In this document: positions 24,033 through 35,650 of the stretch, in pieces
Numbering within the stretch: position 1 is the first letter of the stretch
Layout: each line of letters starts with the position of its first letter
From: Flavisphingopyxis soli
Lineage (GTDB): Bacteria > Pseudomonadota > Alphaproteobacteria > Sphingomonadales > Sphingomonadaceae
DNA length: 64,000 bases
Direction: 5' to 3'
NCBI RefSeq assembly: GCF_007995095.1
Contig: NZ_VOPY01000002.1
Span: 496,001-560,000, forward strand
Translations under genes and position numbers: made by a program
The notes under the pieces: model-generated
The model's database searches: none
Seen by the model: only the letters and a program-made list of their open reading frames with translations
Told to the model about the DNA's origin: nothing

Positions 24033-25393
24033 GCCGTCACCAACGTGGTTTCAGCGATCCAGTCGGCCAGGTCGGCGCGGGCACGCGACGTATAGGCTTC
24101 CTTGCGCTGCTTCTTCTTGACGTCATGGAGCGGCGGGAAGAGGCCGAAATTGACGTTCATCGGCTGGTAGCTCGAGGCATCGGCGCCGCCGGTGATATGG
24201 CCAAGCAGCGCGCCGATCGCGGTCGTATCGGGCGGTGAGGGCAGGGTGCTGCCCGTGACTTCGGCCGCTGCAAAACGACCTGCCATCAGGCCGACCGCCG
24301 CGCTTTCGACATAGCCCTCGCACCCTGTGATCTGCCCGGCAAAGCGGATATGCGGCGCCGACTTGAGGCGCAGCTCGCCGTCGAGCAGTTCGGGCGAACG
24401 GATGAATGTGTTGCGATGGAGCCCGCCGAGCCGTGCGAACTCGGCCTTTTCGAGCCCTGGGATCATGCGGAACACCTCGACCTGCGCGCCGTGCTTGAGC
24501 TTGGTCTGGAAGCCGACCATGTTCCACAGCGTGCCGAGGGCATTGTCCTGGCGCAGCTGGACGACCGCATAGGGCCAGCGCCCGGTCGGGTGCTCGGGCG
24601 TCGCGGCGTGGGGATTGTCGAGCCCGACGGGCTTCATCGGGCCATAGCGCAGCGTATCGATGCCGCGTTCGGCCATCACCTCGACGGGCATGCAGCCGTC
24701 GAAATACGGCGTGTCGGCCTCCCACTGCTTGAATACCGTCTTCTCGCCGTCGAGCAGCGCCTGATGAAAGGCGAGATATTGCTCCTTGGTCATCGGGCAG
24801 TTGATGTAATCCTTGCCGTCACCGTCGGGCGATCCCTTGTCCCAGCGGCTCGCCATCCAGCAGATATCCATGTCGACGCTTTCGCGGTGGACGATCGGCG
24901 CGATCGCGTCGAAAAACGCCAGCGCATCGGCGCCTGTCGCAGCCGCGATGCTCTCGGCGAGCGCGGTGCCCGTCAGCGGCCCCGTTGCGACGATCGTAAG
25001 CCCCTCGGCGGGCAGCGCGTCGATCCGTTCGCGGACGATCTCGATCAACGGCTCGGCCGCCAGCGCGGCGGTCACCGCATCCGAAAACGCATCGCGATCA
25101 ACCGCAAGCGCCGACCCGGCGGGAACCTTGGCCGATTCCGCCGCGGTCATGATCAGCGAATCGAGTTCGCGCATTTCCTGATGGAGCAGTCCGACCGCGT
25201 TGCTCGTCGCGTCGTCCGAACGAAAGCTGTTCGAACAGACGAGCTCGGCGAGGCCGTCGCTATGGTGCGCCGCAGTGCTATCGCCGCCCCCGCGCATTTC
25301 CGATAGGCGAACCTTAACGCCTGCGCGGGCAAGCTGCCACGCGGCTTCGCTTCCCGCGAGGCCGCCACCGATGATATGGACCGTGTCTGTCAT
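24029..25393 (-). CDS. trmFO: Methylenetetrahydrofolate-tRNA-(uracil-54-C5)-methyltransferase TrmFO
   Basis: Flavin- and folate-dependent enzyme making ribothymidine at tRNA position 54. 454 residues. N-terminal FAD-binding motif [20 protein letters not shown], then characteristic TrmFO blocks ([33 protein letters not shown]-like stretch [29 protein letters not shown] with the conserved Cys, and [20 protein letters not shown]). C-terminal [14 protein letters not shown] is also diagnostic. Monocistronic, convergent with the EF-hand gene and divergent from the YhhN gene 46 bp away. Confidence 0.97.
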   Translation of the reverse strand: MTDTVHIIGGGLAGSEAAWQLARAGVKVRLSEMRGGGDSTAAHHSDGLAELVCSNSFRSDDATSNAVGLLHQEMRELDSLIMTAAESAKVPAGSALAVDRDAFSDAVTAALAAEPLIEIVRERIDALPAEGLTIVATGPLTGTALAESIAAATGADALAFFDAIAPIVHRESVDMDICWMASRWDKGSPDGDGKDYINCPMTKEQYLAFHQALLDGEKTVFKQWEADTPYFDGCMPVEVMAERGIDTLRYGPMKPVGLDNPHAATPEHPTGRWPYAVVQLRQDNALGTLWNMVGFQTKLKHGAQVEVFRMIPGLEKAEFARLGGLHRNTFIRSPELLDGELRLKSAPHIRFAGQITGCEGYVESAAVGLMAGRFAAAEVTGSTLPSPPDTTAIGALLGHITGGADASSYQPMNVNFGLFPPLHDVKKKQRKEAYTSRARADLADWIAETTLVTA

Positions 25394-25439
25394 GCCGCGC
25401 GCATAGCAACGCGGACCGCAAACGAACAGGGAAGTTACG

Positions 25440-26105
25440 ATGGAAGCTCACCGGCCAAGGCTCGACGCACTGTTTTTCGCCGCAGTGTTTGCCGGCGCCA
25501 GCTATTACGCAGCGGTGCTGCTCGAACTCCAAAACCCCTCGGCGATCGTCTGGAAGGGTGCCGGGGTCGGATTGCTCGCCTTGTGGGCGGCGCGTCACGC
25601 GCGCTCGCTCGACGGCTGGCTGATCGCTGGCGTCTTGGCGCTCGGCGCGACGGGCGATGTCCTGATCGACGCTGTGAACCTCAGGATGGGCGGAATCGCT
25701 TTCATGATCGGACACATCGTCGCGGTCGTCCTCTACCTGCGCAACCGGCGAGCGGCACCGAGCGGAAGCCAAGCGTTGCTCGGCCTGGTGCTGCTCGTGG
25801 GCGTACCGGCGATCGCCTATGCGGTCTCACCGCCGGGCATGCAGGCGGTCGGCCACGCGATCTACGGCCTGACGATCGGGGCGATGGCGGGCGCGGCATG
25901 GACGAGCCGCTTCTCGCGTTACCGCGTCGGCATCGGCGCGGTCCTGTTCGCGCTGTCCGACCTGCTCATTTTCGGTCGGCTCGGCCCGCTTGCGGACTCG
26001 TCCTTGCCGCATCTGCTCGTCTGGCCGCTCTACTTTGCCGGCCAGGCGCTCATCGCCTGGGGCGTGGTTACGCGCGTATCGAGCGAACGGGCCGCTCCGA
26101 GTTAA
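25440..26105 (+). CDS. YhhN/TMEM86 family protein (lysoplasmalogenase-like)
   Basis: 221 residues with about eight hydrophobic segments covering most of the length. The family signature is visible: two conserved acidic sites in [13 protein letters not shown] and [13 protein letters not shown], and the C-terminal [20 protein letters not shown]. Characterised relatives hydrolyse lysoplasmalogens, but bacterial substrates are mostly untested. ATG follows AGGGA at 8 bp. It ends just before a palindromic repeat shared with the convergent gyrA. Confidence 0.85.
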   Translation: MEAHRPRLDALFFAAVFAGASYYAAVLLELQNPSAIVWKGAGVGLLALWAARHARSLDGWLIAGVLALGATGDVLIDAVNLRMGGIAFMIGHIVAVVLYLRNRRAAPSGSQALLGLVLLVGVPAIAYAVSPPGMQAVGHAIYGLTIGAMAGAAWTSRFSRYRVGIGAVLFALSDLLIFGRLGPLADSSLPHLLVWPLYFAGQALIAWGVVTRVSSERAAPS

Positions 26106-26119
26106 GGCGCCAAGGCCCT

Positions 26120-26224
26120 GAAGGACAGGGCTTCGACAAGCCCAGCCCCAACGGGTTTGGGTGGTGAACCCAAAGCCGTTTATCCTGAGTAGGGCCGCAG
26201 GCCCGTATCGAAGGACTGTCCTTC
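26120..26224. repeat. Compound palindromic repeat between YhhN gene and gyrA
   Basis: Outer inverted repeat 26120-26136 (GAAGGACAGGGCTTCGA) with 26208-26224, 15 of 17 positions paired; inside it a second hairpin with arms 26150-26162 and 26168-26180 (12 of 13 paired). It contains the CTTCGACAAGC core of the element at 5768-5832. It lies between two convergent genes and could shield or end both transcripts, although no U-tract is present. Confidence 0.75.
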
Positions 26225-26243
26225 CTGATCGAATTTCCGCCGA

Positions 26244-29042
<2,799 letters not shown>

Positions 29043-29061
29043 AATGCGCCCTTTTCGGTGT

Positions 29062-29089
29062 ATTTTACTGGTGCCGGACGCTAGCCCAA
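29062..29089 (-). promoter_or_regulatory. Candidate gyrA promoter
   Basis: On the minus strand TTGGGC (29084-29089), 16-bp spacer, TAAAAT (29062-29067), about 20 bp before the TTG start of gyrA. The -10 is good, the -35 weak. Confidence 0.35.
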
Positions 29090-29215
29090 AGCGCCTGCGA
29101 TAGCCAGTGTTTCGGGTCGTTTTTTCGCCTTTTTTCACCCCTCGCACGCAACTTCCTGCGCGGCTTGCGGCAAAACCGGTTGCTGTGCCTGCGCGCACGG
29201 CGATAGGGAGGCGTC

Positions 29216-30433
29216 ATGACGTTGCATGCGCTGTTGAGCGCCACCGAAACCACCGACGACGGCGAGACGTTGCGCGCCGCGCAACTGATCGCCGGCCAGT
29301 ATCTGATCGAGCGGCAGGCGGCGCTGTGCCGTGATGCCGGCGTGACGCTGATCTTCGTCTGTGTCGATCGCATGACCGATGATCTGGTCAAGGCCTTCGA
29401 CCGCCTGCGCGCGATCGGCCTGCCGGTCGAACCCGTCCGCCGCGCCAGCGAGATTCTCGATCGCACGCGTCCGCGCGACCCGCTGATGCTGGTGCTCGAC
29501 GGTCTCTATGCCAATGGCGACCAGGTCTCGGCCTTTGCCGCCGGGCCCGCCAATGCCGTGTTCGTCACCGCCGATACGCCCGTGACGCGTGGGCTCGAGC
29601 GGATCGATGCCGATCTGCGCTGGGCGGGGCTGGCACTGACGCGCTGCGAATTGCTTGCCGACCTCGCCGACCTGCCCGACGACTGGGACCTGCCCTCGAC
29701 ACTGCTGCGGCGGTCGGTGCAACGCGGGGCGACGCGATTGTCGTGCGCGCCCGCTCTGTTCGAGCGCGGCGATCTTGTCGTCATCGACAGCGCGGGCGCT
29801 GCCAATGCCTTGAGCGCGCGCGTCTATGACAGCGCTGCGGTGGGTGAAAGCGGCGTGGTCATGGCCAATATCCTCGCCCCGATCGCGCGGATCGTCGGCC
29901 CGGCGCTGCTCGCCCGCAGCGCGCGATCGAGCATTCTCGACGGGGCCGCGATCGCGCTGCTGGTCGCCGCAATCATCGGCTGGGCAACGGGCTGGATCGC
30001 GCTTGGCGCGTTCAGTGGCCTGGTCGGATTGGTTTTCGTCGCATTGGGGCGGTACGTTGCGCTGTTCACGCTCGAACCCGCGCGCCGCGCGTGGTGGGGC
30101 TGGCTGCTGACCGGCCTGCCGATCGCAGCGACGCTCGCACTTGGCGCGTATCTGGCATTTTCGGGCCGCAGCGATTGGTCGGGTGCGATCGCCGCATTGG
30201 TCCTCGCGACCACGCTGGTCCACGCCGACGCGGCCGCCAAAACGCCGCAATCGCAGTGGTTTTATCGGATTGCGCCCGACGCCGGCCTGGCATTCGTCGT
30301 GTGCGGCGCCAGTGCGCTGCTCGGCCAGCTGGTGCTCGGGACTGGCATCGCAGCGCTGATTGCGAGTGCCGCGCTGGCGATCGGTGCGCTCGCGCGTCGC
30401 CGCGAAGATGGCACAAGGTTTATCCCAAATTAA
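29216..30433 (+). CDS. Unrecognised membrane protein divergent from gyrA
   Basis: 405 residues, not assigned to a family. The N-terminal half (1-235) is a soluble alpha/beta region (QYLIERQAALCRDAGVTLIFVCVDRM, PLMLVLDGLYANGD, AVFVTADTP), vaguely like a nucleotidyltransferase sheet but without a GxGxR-type motif. The C-terminal half has about five or six hydrophobic segments. ATG preceded by GGGAGG. The gene is followed after 27 bp by another unrecognised gene and then by a histidine kinase on the same strand, so these three may form one unit. I do not infer a function. Confidence 0.72.
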   Translation: MTLHALLSATETTDDGETLRAAQLIAGQYLIERQAALCRDAGVTLIFVCVDRMTDDLVKAFDRLRAIGLPVEPVRRASEILDRTRPRDPLMLVLDGLYANGDQVSAFAAGPANAVFVTADTPVTRGLERIDADLRWAGLALTRCELLADLADLPDDWDLPSTLLRRSVQRGATRLSCAPALFERGDLVVIDSAGAANALSARVYDSAAVGESGVVMANILAPIARIVGPALLARSARSSILDGAAIALLVAAIIGWATGWIALGAFSGLVGLVFVALGRYVALFTLEPARRAWWGWLLTGLPIAATLALGAYLAFSGRSDWSGAIAALVLATTLVHADAAAKTPQSQWFYRIAPDAGLAFVVCGASALLGQLVLGTGIAALIASAALAIGALARRREDGTRFIPN

Positions 30434-30460
30434 CGCTAACAAGGCTATCCCGCGCGTGAC

Positions 30461-31471
30461 ATGAACGCGCATCAGGGATCACGAGCGAGCGATGGCGGGC
30501 CTGCCACGCCGGCGATGCAGGCTTTGCCTGCGTCGCTCGCGCGTCGCGGGCGCACGCTGATCGATGCCGTCGAATCATTGATCGCCCGGCCGCGCAGGAT
30601 CAACCTCACCGAACGGCAGGGCGCCGAGACGCGCGAAATCGTGCGCAAGCTGGTCGACGGGATTGAGATCGACCTGTGTCATTTCCTGCCGCGCCAGTTG
30701 AACGAAGCACCGTCCGCCTGGGACACGATTGCCGCACGTGGCCTGCCGGTTGAGGGGCTTGCGCGTCCCGTACTGGCGCGCGCGCTTGAGCGCAGCCTCG
30801 AGGATGGACGCAAGGATCCCGAGATATCGATGGGGCTGCCCGACTGGGCCAACGACGATGCCGGGCTTGCCGACCTGTGGATGCGGTATGGCATTGCCGA
30901 TCGCCGCCGGCGCGATAGCTGGCATGCGCCGGTGATCATCGCCGCCGACCTGCCGGTCGAAGCGCAGGCTGCGCTGACCGAATGCGTCGCAAGTGCGCTG
31001 CTATCACAACAACCCGATCGCGCGGCGCAGGCCGAAAGCTATGTTCGCGCGTGCGCCGAATCGGTCTCGCTCTATCGCGAGGAAACGGGGATTGGCGTTG
31101 CCGCCGCGCGCCTGATCGACGCGGCGCTTGCCGTTCGCCCGCCGTCGGCGCTGATCGCGGACCTGATAGCCTGCGCCGCCTGGCCCGCGATCATCGCGCT
31201 GATCAGCCGTTTCAGCGGCACCGACCAGAGCGACACGACGATCTTCCTGTGCATCGCGACCACCGACGAAATCGCGACATGGCTCTCGCCCAGCGAGCTC
31301 GACGCGCGAGTGATCGAGGCGCTCCGCCACGCGATCGAAAGCGTGGGTCCGCCGCGCGGCGACGGACGCGAAGACCTTAGCGTTGGCGGGCTGGAAGATG
31401 ATCATGACGCCGCATCGCCGGCCGAGCGGATCGTCCGCCTCGCCGAACGCTATCGGGATCCGTCGCGATGA
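30461..31471 (+). CDS. Unrecognised helical protein upstream of an atypical histidine kinase
   Basis: 336 residues, mainly alpha-helical and soluble with no signal peptide or membrane segment. Repeated helix pairs (ETREIVRKLVDGIEIDLCHFL, LPVEGLARPVLARALERS, VEAQAALTECVASALLSQQ) vaguely recall DUF2336-type helical-repeat proteins of alphaproteobacteria; I do not claim membership. The stop overlaps the start of the histidine kinase by 4 bp (ATGA), so the two are translationally coupled and probably work together. Confidence 0.72.
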   Translation: MNAHQGSRASDGGPATPAMQALPASLARRGRTLIDAVESLIARPRRINLTERQGAETREIVRKLVDGIEIDLCHFLPRQLNEAPSAWDTIAARGLPVEGLARPVLARALERSLEDGRKDPEISMGLPDWANDDAGLADLWMRYGIADRRRRDSWHAPVIIAADLPVEAQAALTECVASALLSQQPDRAAQAESYVRACAESVSLYREETGIGVAAARLIDAALAVRPPSALIADLIACAAWPAIIALISRFSGTDQSDTTIFLCIATTDEIATWLSPSELDARVIEALRHAIESVGPPRGDGREDLSVGGLEDDHDAASPAERIVRLAERYRDPSR

Positions 31472-32820
31472 CCGATGAAACGATCAGGGCGCGGGTCGAT
31501 CGCGAGGGACGGCTGGTCAGCGCCGATGCCGCGCTGGCGCATTTGCAGCACCGCGCCGGCGGCAAGCTGCCGGGACCCATCGTCATGCCGCAACTCGCCG
31601 CCATCGTCGCCACGGCGTTGCGCCTCAATGCGCCGATGCTGCGTCCGGTCTATGCCGGGGAAGCCGATTTCGACCTGCGTTTCTGGGTCCGCATCGTGCC
31701 CGACACCGACGGCGCCGCGCTGACGCTTTCGGGCTGGAGCGAAGAGGCAAAGATCCGTCCGCAACTCAGCCAGGATCCGGCCTTTCCGCTCGACGGTCCC
31801 GGCTGGACCTTCGAGTGCGACGGACGTCTCGCGATCCTCGGTCTTTGGGCCGAGGGATCGGCGGCGCGCATCCGCACGCGCGACTGGATCGGCAAGACGC
31901 TCGACGAACTGTTCGATCCGGTCGGCACCGAGCCGATCGCCGCCACGCTTGCGCGCGGCGAAACCGTCGACGCTCTCGCGGTCGATGCGATGATCGACGG
32001 AGTCGTCGCGCGGGCCGAACTCAATGCGCGACCCTCGATCGCAGCGAATGGCACATTGTCGGGCGCTGCGGGCAGCCTGACGCTCAAACGCGGCAAGCGG
32101 GCCGGGGCAGCGGGCGAGACGCCCTATCTGCCGGGCAACTGGGGCGCGCTCGACCGGCGGATGGACGAGGCACTGCGCCTGCCGATCGGCCGGATCATCG
32201 CCAATGCCGAAACGATCGCGCGCCGCGTCGAGGGACCGATCGCCGACGATTATGCAAGCTATGCCGGCGACATCGCCTCGGCAGGCAAGCACCTGCTCGG
32301 CCTGATCGACGATCTCGCCGACCTCCAGGCGATCGAACGCGAAGGCTTCGAGGTTGCGCACGAACGCGTCGACCTCGCCAAAGTCGCCGCGCAGGCCGCT
32401 GGACTTTTATCGATGCGGGCCGCGGAAAAGCGCATGACGATTACGGTCAAACCCAATGATCAGGCTGCCTTGGCCGTCGGCGAGTTCCGCCGCGTCCTGC
32501 AGATCCTGATCAATTTCATCGGCAATGCGGTGCGCTACGCACCCGACGACACACAGATCACTGTCGAAACCGCGGTCGATCCCGATCACGGCAAGGCAAG
32601 CGTCACGGTTATCGACCAGGGACCCGGCATTGCCCCCGAGGACCAGGTGCGGATTTTCGACAAGTTCGAACGCCTCGGCCGTCGCGATCACGGCGGCAGC
32701 GGCCTCGGCCTCTACATCTCGAACCGGCTGGCGCGCGCGATGGACGGCAACGTCACCATCGAGAGTGCGCCAGGCGAAGGCGCGCGGTTCAGCCTCGCAC
32801 TGCCGCGCTGGCCCGAATGA
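31468..32820 (+). CDS. Sensor histidine kinase-like protein lacking the H-box histidine
   Basis: 450 residues. The N-terminal 220 residues hold a PAS-like sensor region with no membrane segment, so a cytoplasmic sensor. The dimerisation region reads DEALRLPIGRIIANAE (from residue 233), which aligns with the usual SHELRTPLNAIIGFAE; the phospho-accepting His is replaced by Glu 234. The rest of the DHp domain (GKHLLGLIDDLADLQAIE) and the ATPase domain are intact: N box QILINFIGNAVRYAP, G1 IDQGPGIAPED, F box FDKFERLG, G2 GGSGLGLYISNRLA. No response regulator is adjacent. It may bind ATP but phosphorylate nothing at the usual site. Coupled to the preceding gene. Confidence 0.85.
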   Translation: MTDETIRARVDREGRLVSADAALAHLQHRAGGKLPGPIVMPQLAAIVATALRLNAPMLRPVYAGEADFDLRFWVRIVPDTDGAALTLSGWSEEAKIRPQLSQDPAFPLDGPGWTFECDGRLAILGLWAEGSAARIRTRDWIGKTLDELFDPVGTEPIAATLARGETVDALAVDAMIDGVVARAELNARPSIAANGTLSGAAGSLTLKRGKRAGAAGETPYLPGNWGALDRRMDEALRLPIGRIIANAETIARRVEGPIADDYASYAGDIASAGKHLLGLIDDLADLQAIEREGFEVAHERVDLAKVAAQAAGLLSMRAAEKRMTITVKPNDQAALAVGEFRRVLQILINFIGNAVRYAPDDTQITVETAVDPDHGKASVTVIDQGPGIAPEDQVRIFDKFERLGRRDHGGSGLGLYISNRLARAMDGNVTIESAPGEGARFSLALPRWPE

Positions 32821-32827
32821 CCGCGCC

Positions 32828-34114
32828 CTAGCGCTTGTCGACGGGAACGTAATCGCGCTGCGTCGGGCCGGTATAAAGCTGGCGCGGACGGCCGATCTTC
32901 TGCGCGGGATCGGAAATCATCTCGTTCCACTGGGCGACCCAGCCGACGGTGCGCGCGAGCGCGAACAGCGCGGTGAACATCGTCGTCGGGAAACCGATCG
33001 CCGAAAGGATGATGCCCGAATAGAAATCGACGTTCGGGTACAGCTTCTTCTCGATGAAATAGGGATCGTTGAGCGCAATTTCCTCGAGCTTGCGCGCGAC
33101 GTCGAAGACGGGATCGCTGACGCCCAGCTTGTCGAGCACCTCGGTCGCGGTCTGTGCCATCACCTTGGCGCGCGGATCGTAGTTCTTGTACACGCGATGG
33201 CCGAAACCCATCAGACGGAACGGATCGTTCTTGTCCTTGGCCCGGGCGATATATTCGGGGATGCGATCGACCGTGCCGATTTCGCGCAGCATGTTGAGCG
33301 CCGCTTCGTTGGCGCCGCCATGCGCCGGGCCCCATAGGCAGGCGATACCGGCCGCGATGCACGCGAACGGATTGGCACCCGACGAACCGGCGAGCCGGAC
33401 GGTCGAGGTCGATGCGTTCTGTTCGTGGTCGGCGTGAAGGATGAAGATGCGATCCATCGCGCGTTCGATTACCGGATCGACGACATAGTCCTCGGCCGGG
33501 ACGCCAAAGGTCATGCGCAGGAAATTGCCCGCATAGCTGAGGTTGTTGTCGGGGTAGAGGAACGGCTGACCGATCGAATATTTATACGCCATCGCCGCCA
33601 GCGTCGGCATCTTGGCGATCAACCGGTGCGAGGCGATGCGCCGCTGCTCGGGATCGTTGATGTCGGTGCTGTCGTGATAGAAGGCGCTCAGCGCACCGAC
33701 GACGCCGCACATGATCGCCATCGGGTGGGCATCGCGGCGAAAGCCGTTGTAGAGCGTCTTGAGCTGCTCATGGACCATCGTGTGACGATTGATCGTGTAT
33801 TCGAACTCGTCGAGCTGCGCCTTGTTCGGCAATTCGCCGTCGAGCAGCAGGTAGGACACTTCCATGAAGCTCGACTTTTCGGCGAGCTGATCGATCGGAT
33901 AGCCGCGATGGAGCAGCATGCCCTTGTCGCCGTCGATGAAGGTCAGGCCCGAATCGCAACTCGCGGTCGACGTGAAACCGGGATCGTAAGTGAACCGGTC
34001 GGTCTGCGCATAGAACTTGCGGATATCGACAACGTCGGGCCCCATCGTGCCGCTGAGAATCGGCAGATCGAGATCGGTGTCGGCAATGCTCAGTTTTGCG
34101 GTGCGGTCGGCCAT
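32828..34114 (-). CDS. gltA: Citrate synthase GltA
   Basis: Condenses acetyl-CoA and oxaloacetate at the entry of the TCA cycle. 428 residues, close to the 427 of Escherichia coli GltA and with the same beginning ([10 protein letters not shown]). Two ATGs six bases apart exist; AAGGA lies 6 bp before the second (34114) and touches the first, which decides the start. Active-site residues appear in [24 protein letters not shown] and [14 protein letters not shown]. It lies 13 bp downstream of gltX in the same direction and ends 7 bp from the convergent histidine kinase gene. Confidence 0.98.
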   Translation of the reverse strand: MADRTAKLSIADTDLDLPILSGTMGPDVVDIRKFYAQTDRFTYDPGFTSTASCDSGLTFIDGDKGMLLHRGYPIDQLAEKSSFMEVSYLLLDGELPNKAQLDEFEYTINRHTMVHEQLKTLYNGFRRDAHPMAIMCGVVGALSAFYHDSTDINDPEQRRIASHRLIAKMPTLAAMAYKYSIGQPFLYPDNNLSYAGNFLRMTFGVPAEDYVVDPVIERAMDRIFILHADHEQNASTSTVRLAGSSGANPFACIAAGIACLWGPAHGGANEAALNMLREIGTVDRIPEYIARAKDKNDPFRLMGFGHRVYKNYDPRAKVMAQTATEVLDKLGVSDPVFDVARKLEEIALNDPYFIEKKLYPNVDFYSGIILSAIGFPTTMFTALFALARTVGWVAQWNEMISDPAQKIGRPRQLYTGPTQRDYVPVDKR

Positions 34115-34127
34115 AGTCATTCCTTGA

Positions 34128-35573
34128 TCAAGCGGTCGTGTTATTGGGCAGATGGGAAGCGTCGTCCAATCTTGCCAGTGTTTCGTCGCGTCCGAGCAAT
34201 ACCAGTACGTCGAATATGCCTGGCGAAATCGTCGTCCCCGTCATCGCGGCGCGTAGCGGCTGGGCTACCTTGCCGAGTTTGAGGTCGCGTTGCTCGGACA
34301 CCGAGCGGACGGCCTCCTCTATGGCCTCGACGGTCCAATCGGCAAGTGCACAAAGTGCAAGCGCGATGTCGCCAAGCAGGCCATCGGGTGCATCGACGAT
34401 CAGCTGGGCGGCCTTTTCGTCCATCGCCAGCGGGCGCGTGCGGAACAGGAACAGCGCGCCGTCGGCTATCTCGTGCAGCGTGCGGGCGCGCGGTTTGAGT
34501 TCGGGCATCGCGCGGTTGAGCAATGCCAAGTCGTCGGCACCGAGGTCGCGCCCCAGCTTTGCCGCGATATCGGGCGCGACAATGTCGGCAAGCCGCGCAT
34601 CGTCGGCTTCGCGCAGATAATGGCCGTTGAGATTCTCGAGCTTCTTGATGTCGAAACGCGAGGGCGAGCGGCCGACATGCGCCAGATCGAACCACGCCAC
34701 GGCGTCCTCGCGCGAAATGATCTCGTCGTCGCCATGGCCCCAACCAAGCCGGAGCAGATAGTTGATCATCGCTTCGGGCAGGATGCCGAGTTCGTCGCGA
34801 TAGGTTTCGATGCCGAGCGCGCCGTGGCGCTTCGACAGCTTGGCACCGTCATGGCCATGGATCAGCGGCACGTGCGCATAGACCATGCGCGCCCAGCCCA
34901 TCGCGTCGATCAGGACGCGCTGGCGAAAGGCGTTGTTGAGGTGATCATCGCCGCGGATACAGTGCGTCACGCCCATGTCGTGATCGTCGACCGCGACGGC
35001 GAGCATATAGGTCGGCGTGCCGTCCGAACGGAGCAGGACAAAATCGTCGATCTCGGCGTTCTGCACGGTCACCTTGCCCTGGACCGCGTCCTCGATCGTC
35101 GTTTCGCCATCGCGTGGCGCCTTGAGCCGCACGACGCCCGCTTCGCCGGTGGGCGCATCATCGGGGCCACGATCGCGCCACTCGCTGATAAGGCGAAAGG
35201 GTTTGCGCTCGGCCTGCGCGGCTTCGCGGCGGGCCTTGAGCTCATCGGTCGAGAGATAGCAGCGATAAGCCGCGCCCCTGGCGATCAATTCCTCGGCAAC
35301 CTCGGCATGGCGCGCGGCGCGGGCGAACTGGTAAACCTCTTCGCCGTCCCAGTTGAGCCCGAGCCAGCGCATCCCGTCGAGGATCGCCTCGATCGCGGGC
35401 TGGGTCGAGCGGGCACGGTCGGTGTCCTCGATGCGCAGCTTGAACTCGCCGCCATGATGACGCGCGAACAGCCAGTTGAACAACGCGGTGCGCGCGCCGC
35501 CCAGGTGAAGGAACCCCGTCGGCGAAGGCGCGAAGCGGGTTACCACGGGGCGTGTCAATTCGGTTGCGCTCAC
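34128..35573 (-). CDS. gltX: Glutamyl-tRNA synthetase GltX
   Basis: Class I aminoacyl-tRNA synthetase charging tRNA-Glu. 481 residues from the GTG at 35573, chosen because GGGAG lies 9 bp upstream; a longer frame adds only six residues. The HIGH-equivalent motif is [16 protein letters not shown] and the KMSKS motif is KLSKRHG. Catalytic core insert [11 protein letters not shown] and the tRNA-binding C-terminal helical domain are complete. It is followed by gltA after 13 bp and is divergent from comEC with a 77-bp spacer. Confidence 0.97.
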   Translation of the reverse strand: MSATELTRPVVTRFAPSPTGFLHLGGARTALFNWLFARHHGGEFKLRIEDTDRARSTQPAIEAILDGMRWLGLNWDGEEVYQFARAARHAEVAEELIARGAAYRCYLSTDELKARREAAQAERKPFRLISEWRDRGPDDAPTGEAGVVRLKAPRDGETTIEDAVQGKVTVQNAEIDDFVLLRSDGTPTYMLAVAVDDHDMGVTHCIRGDDHLNNAFRQRVLIDAMGWARMVYAHVPLIHGHDGAKLSKRHGALGIETYRDELGILPEAMINYLLRLGWGHGDDEIISREDAVAWFDLAHVGRSPSRFDIKKLENLNGHYLREADDARLADIVAPDIAAKLGRDLGADDLALLNRAMPELKPRARTLHEIADGALFLFRTRPLAMDEKAAQLIVDAPDGLLGDIALALCALADWTVEAIEEAVRSVSEQRDLKLGKVAQPLRAAMTGTTISPGIFDVLVLLGRDETLARLDDASHLPNNTTA

Positions 35574-35650
35574 CCGCGCTATCTCCCACATTACGATATC
35601 GAAACTTCGGATTTTCTGGACCGGGCGGGTCCAACGATCGAGGTCCTAGC

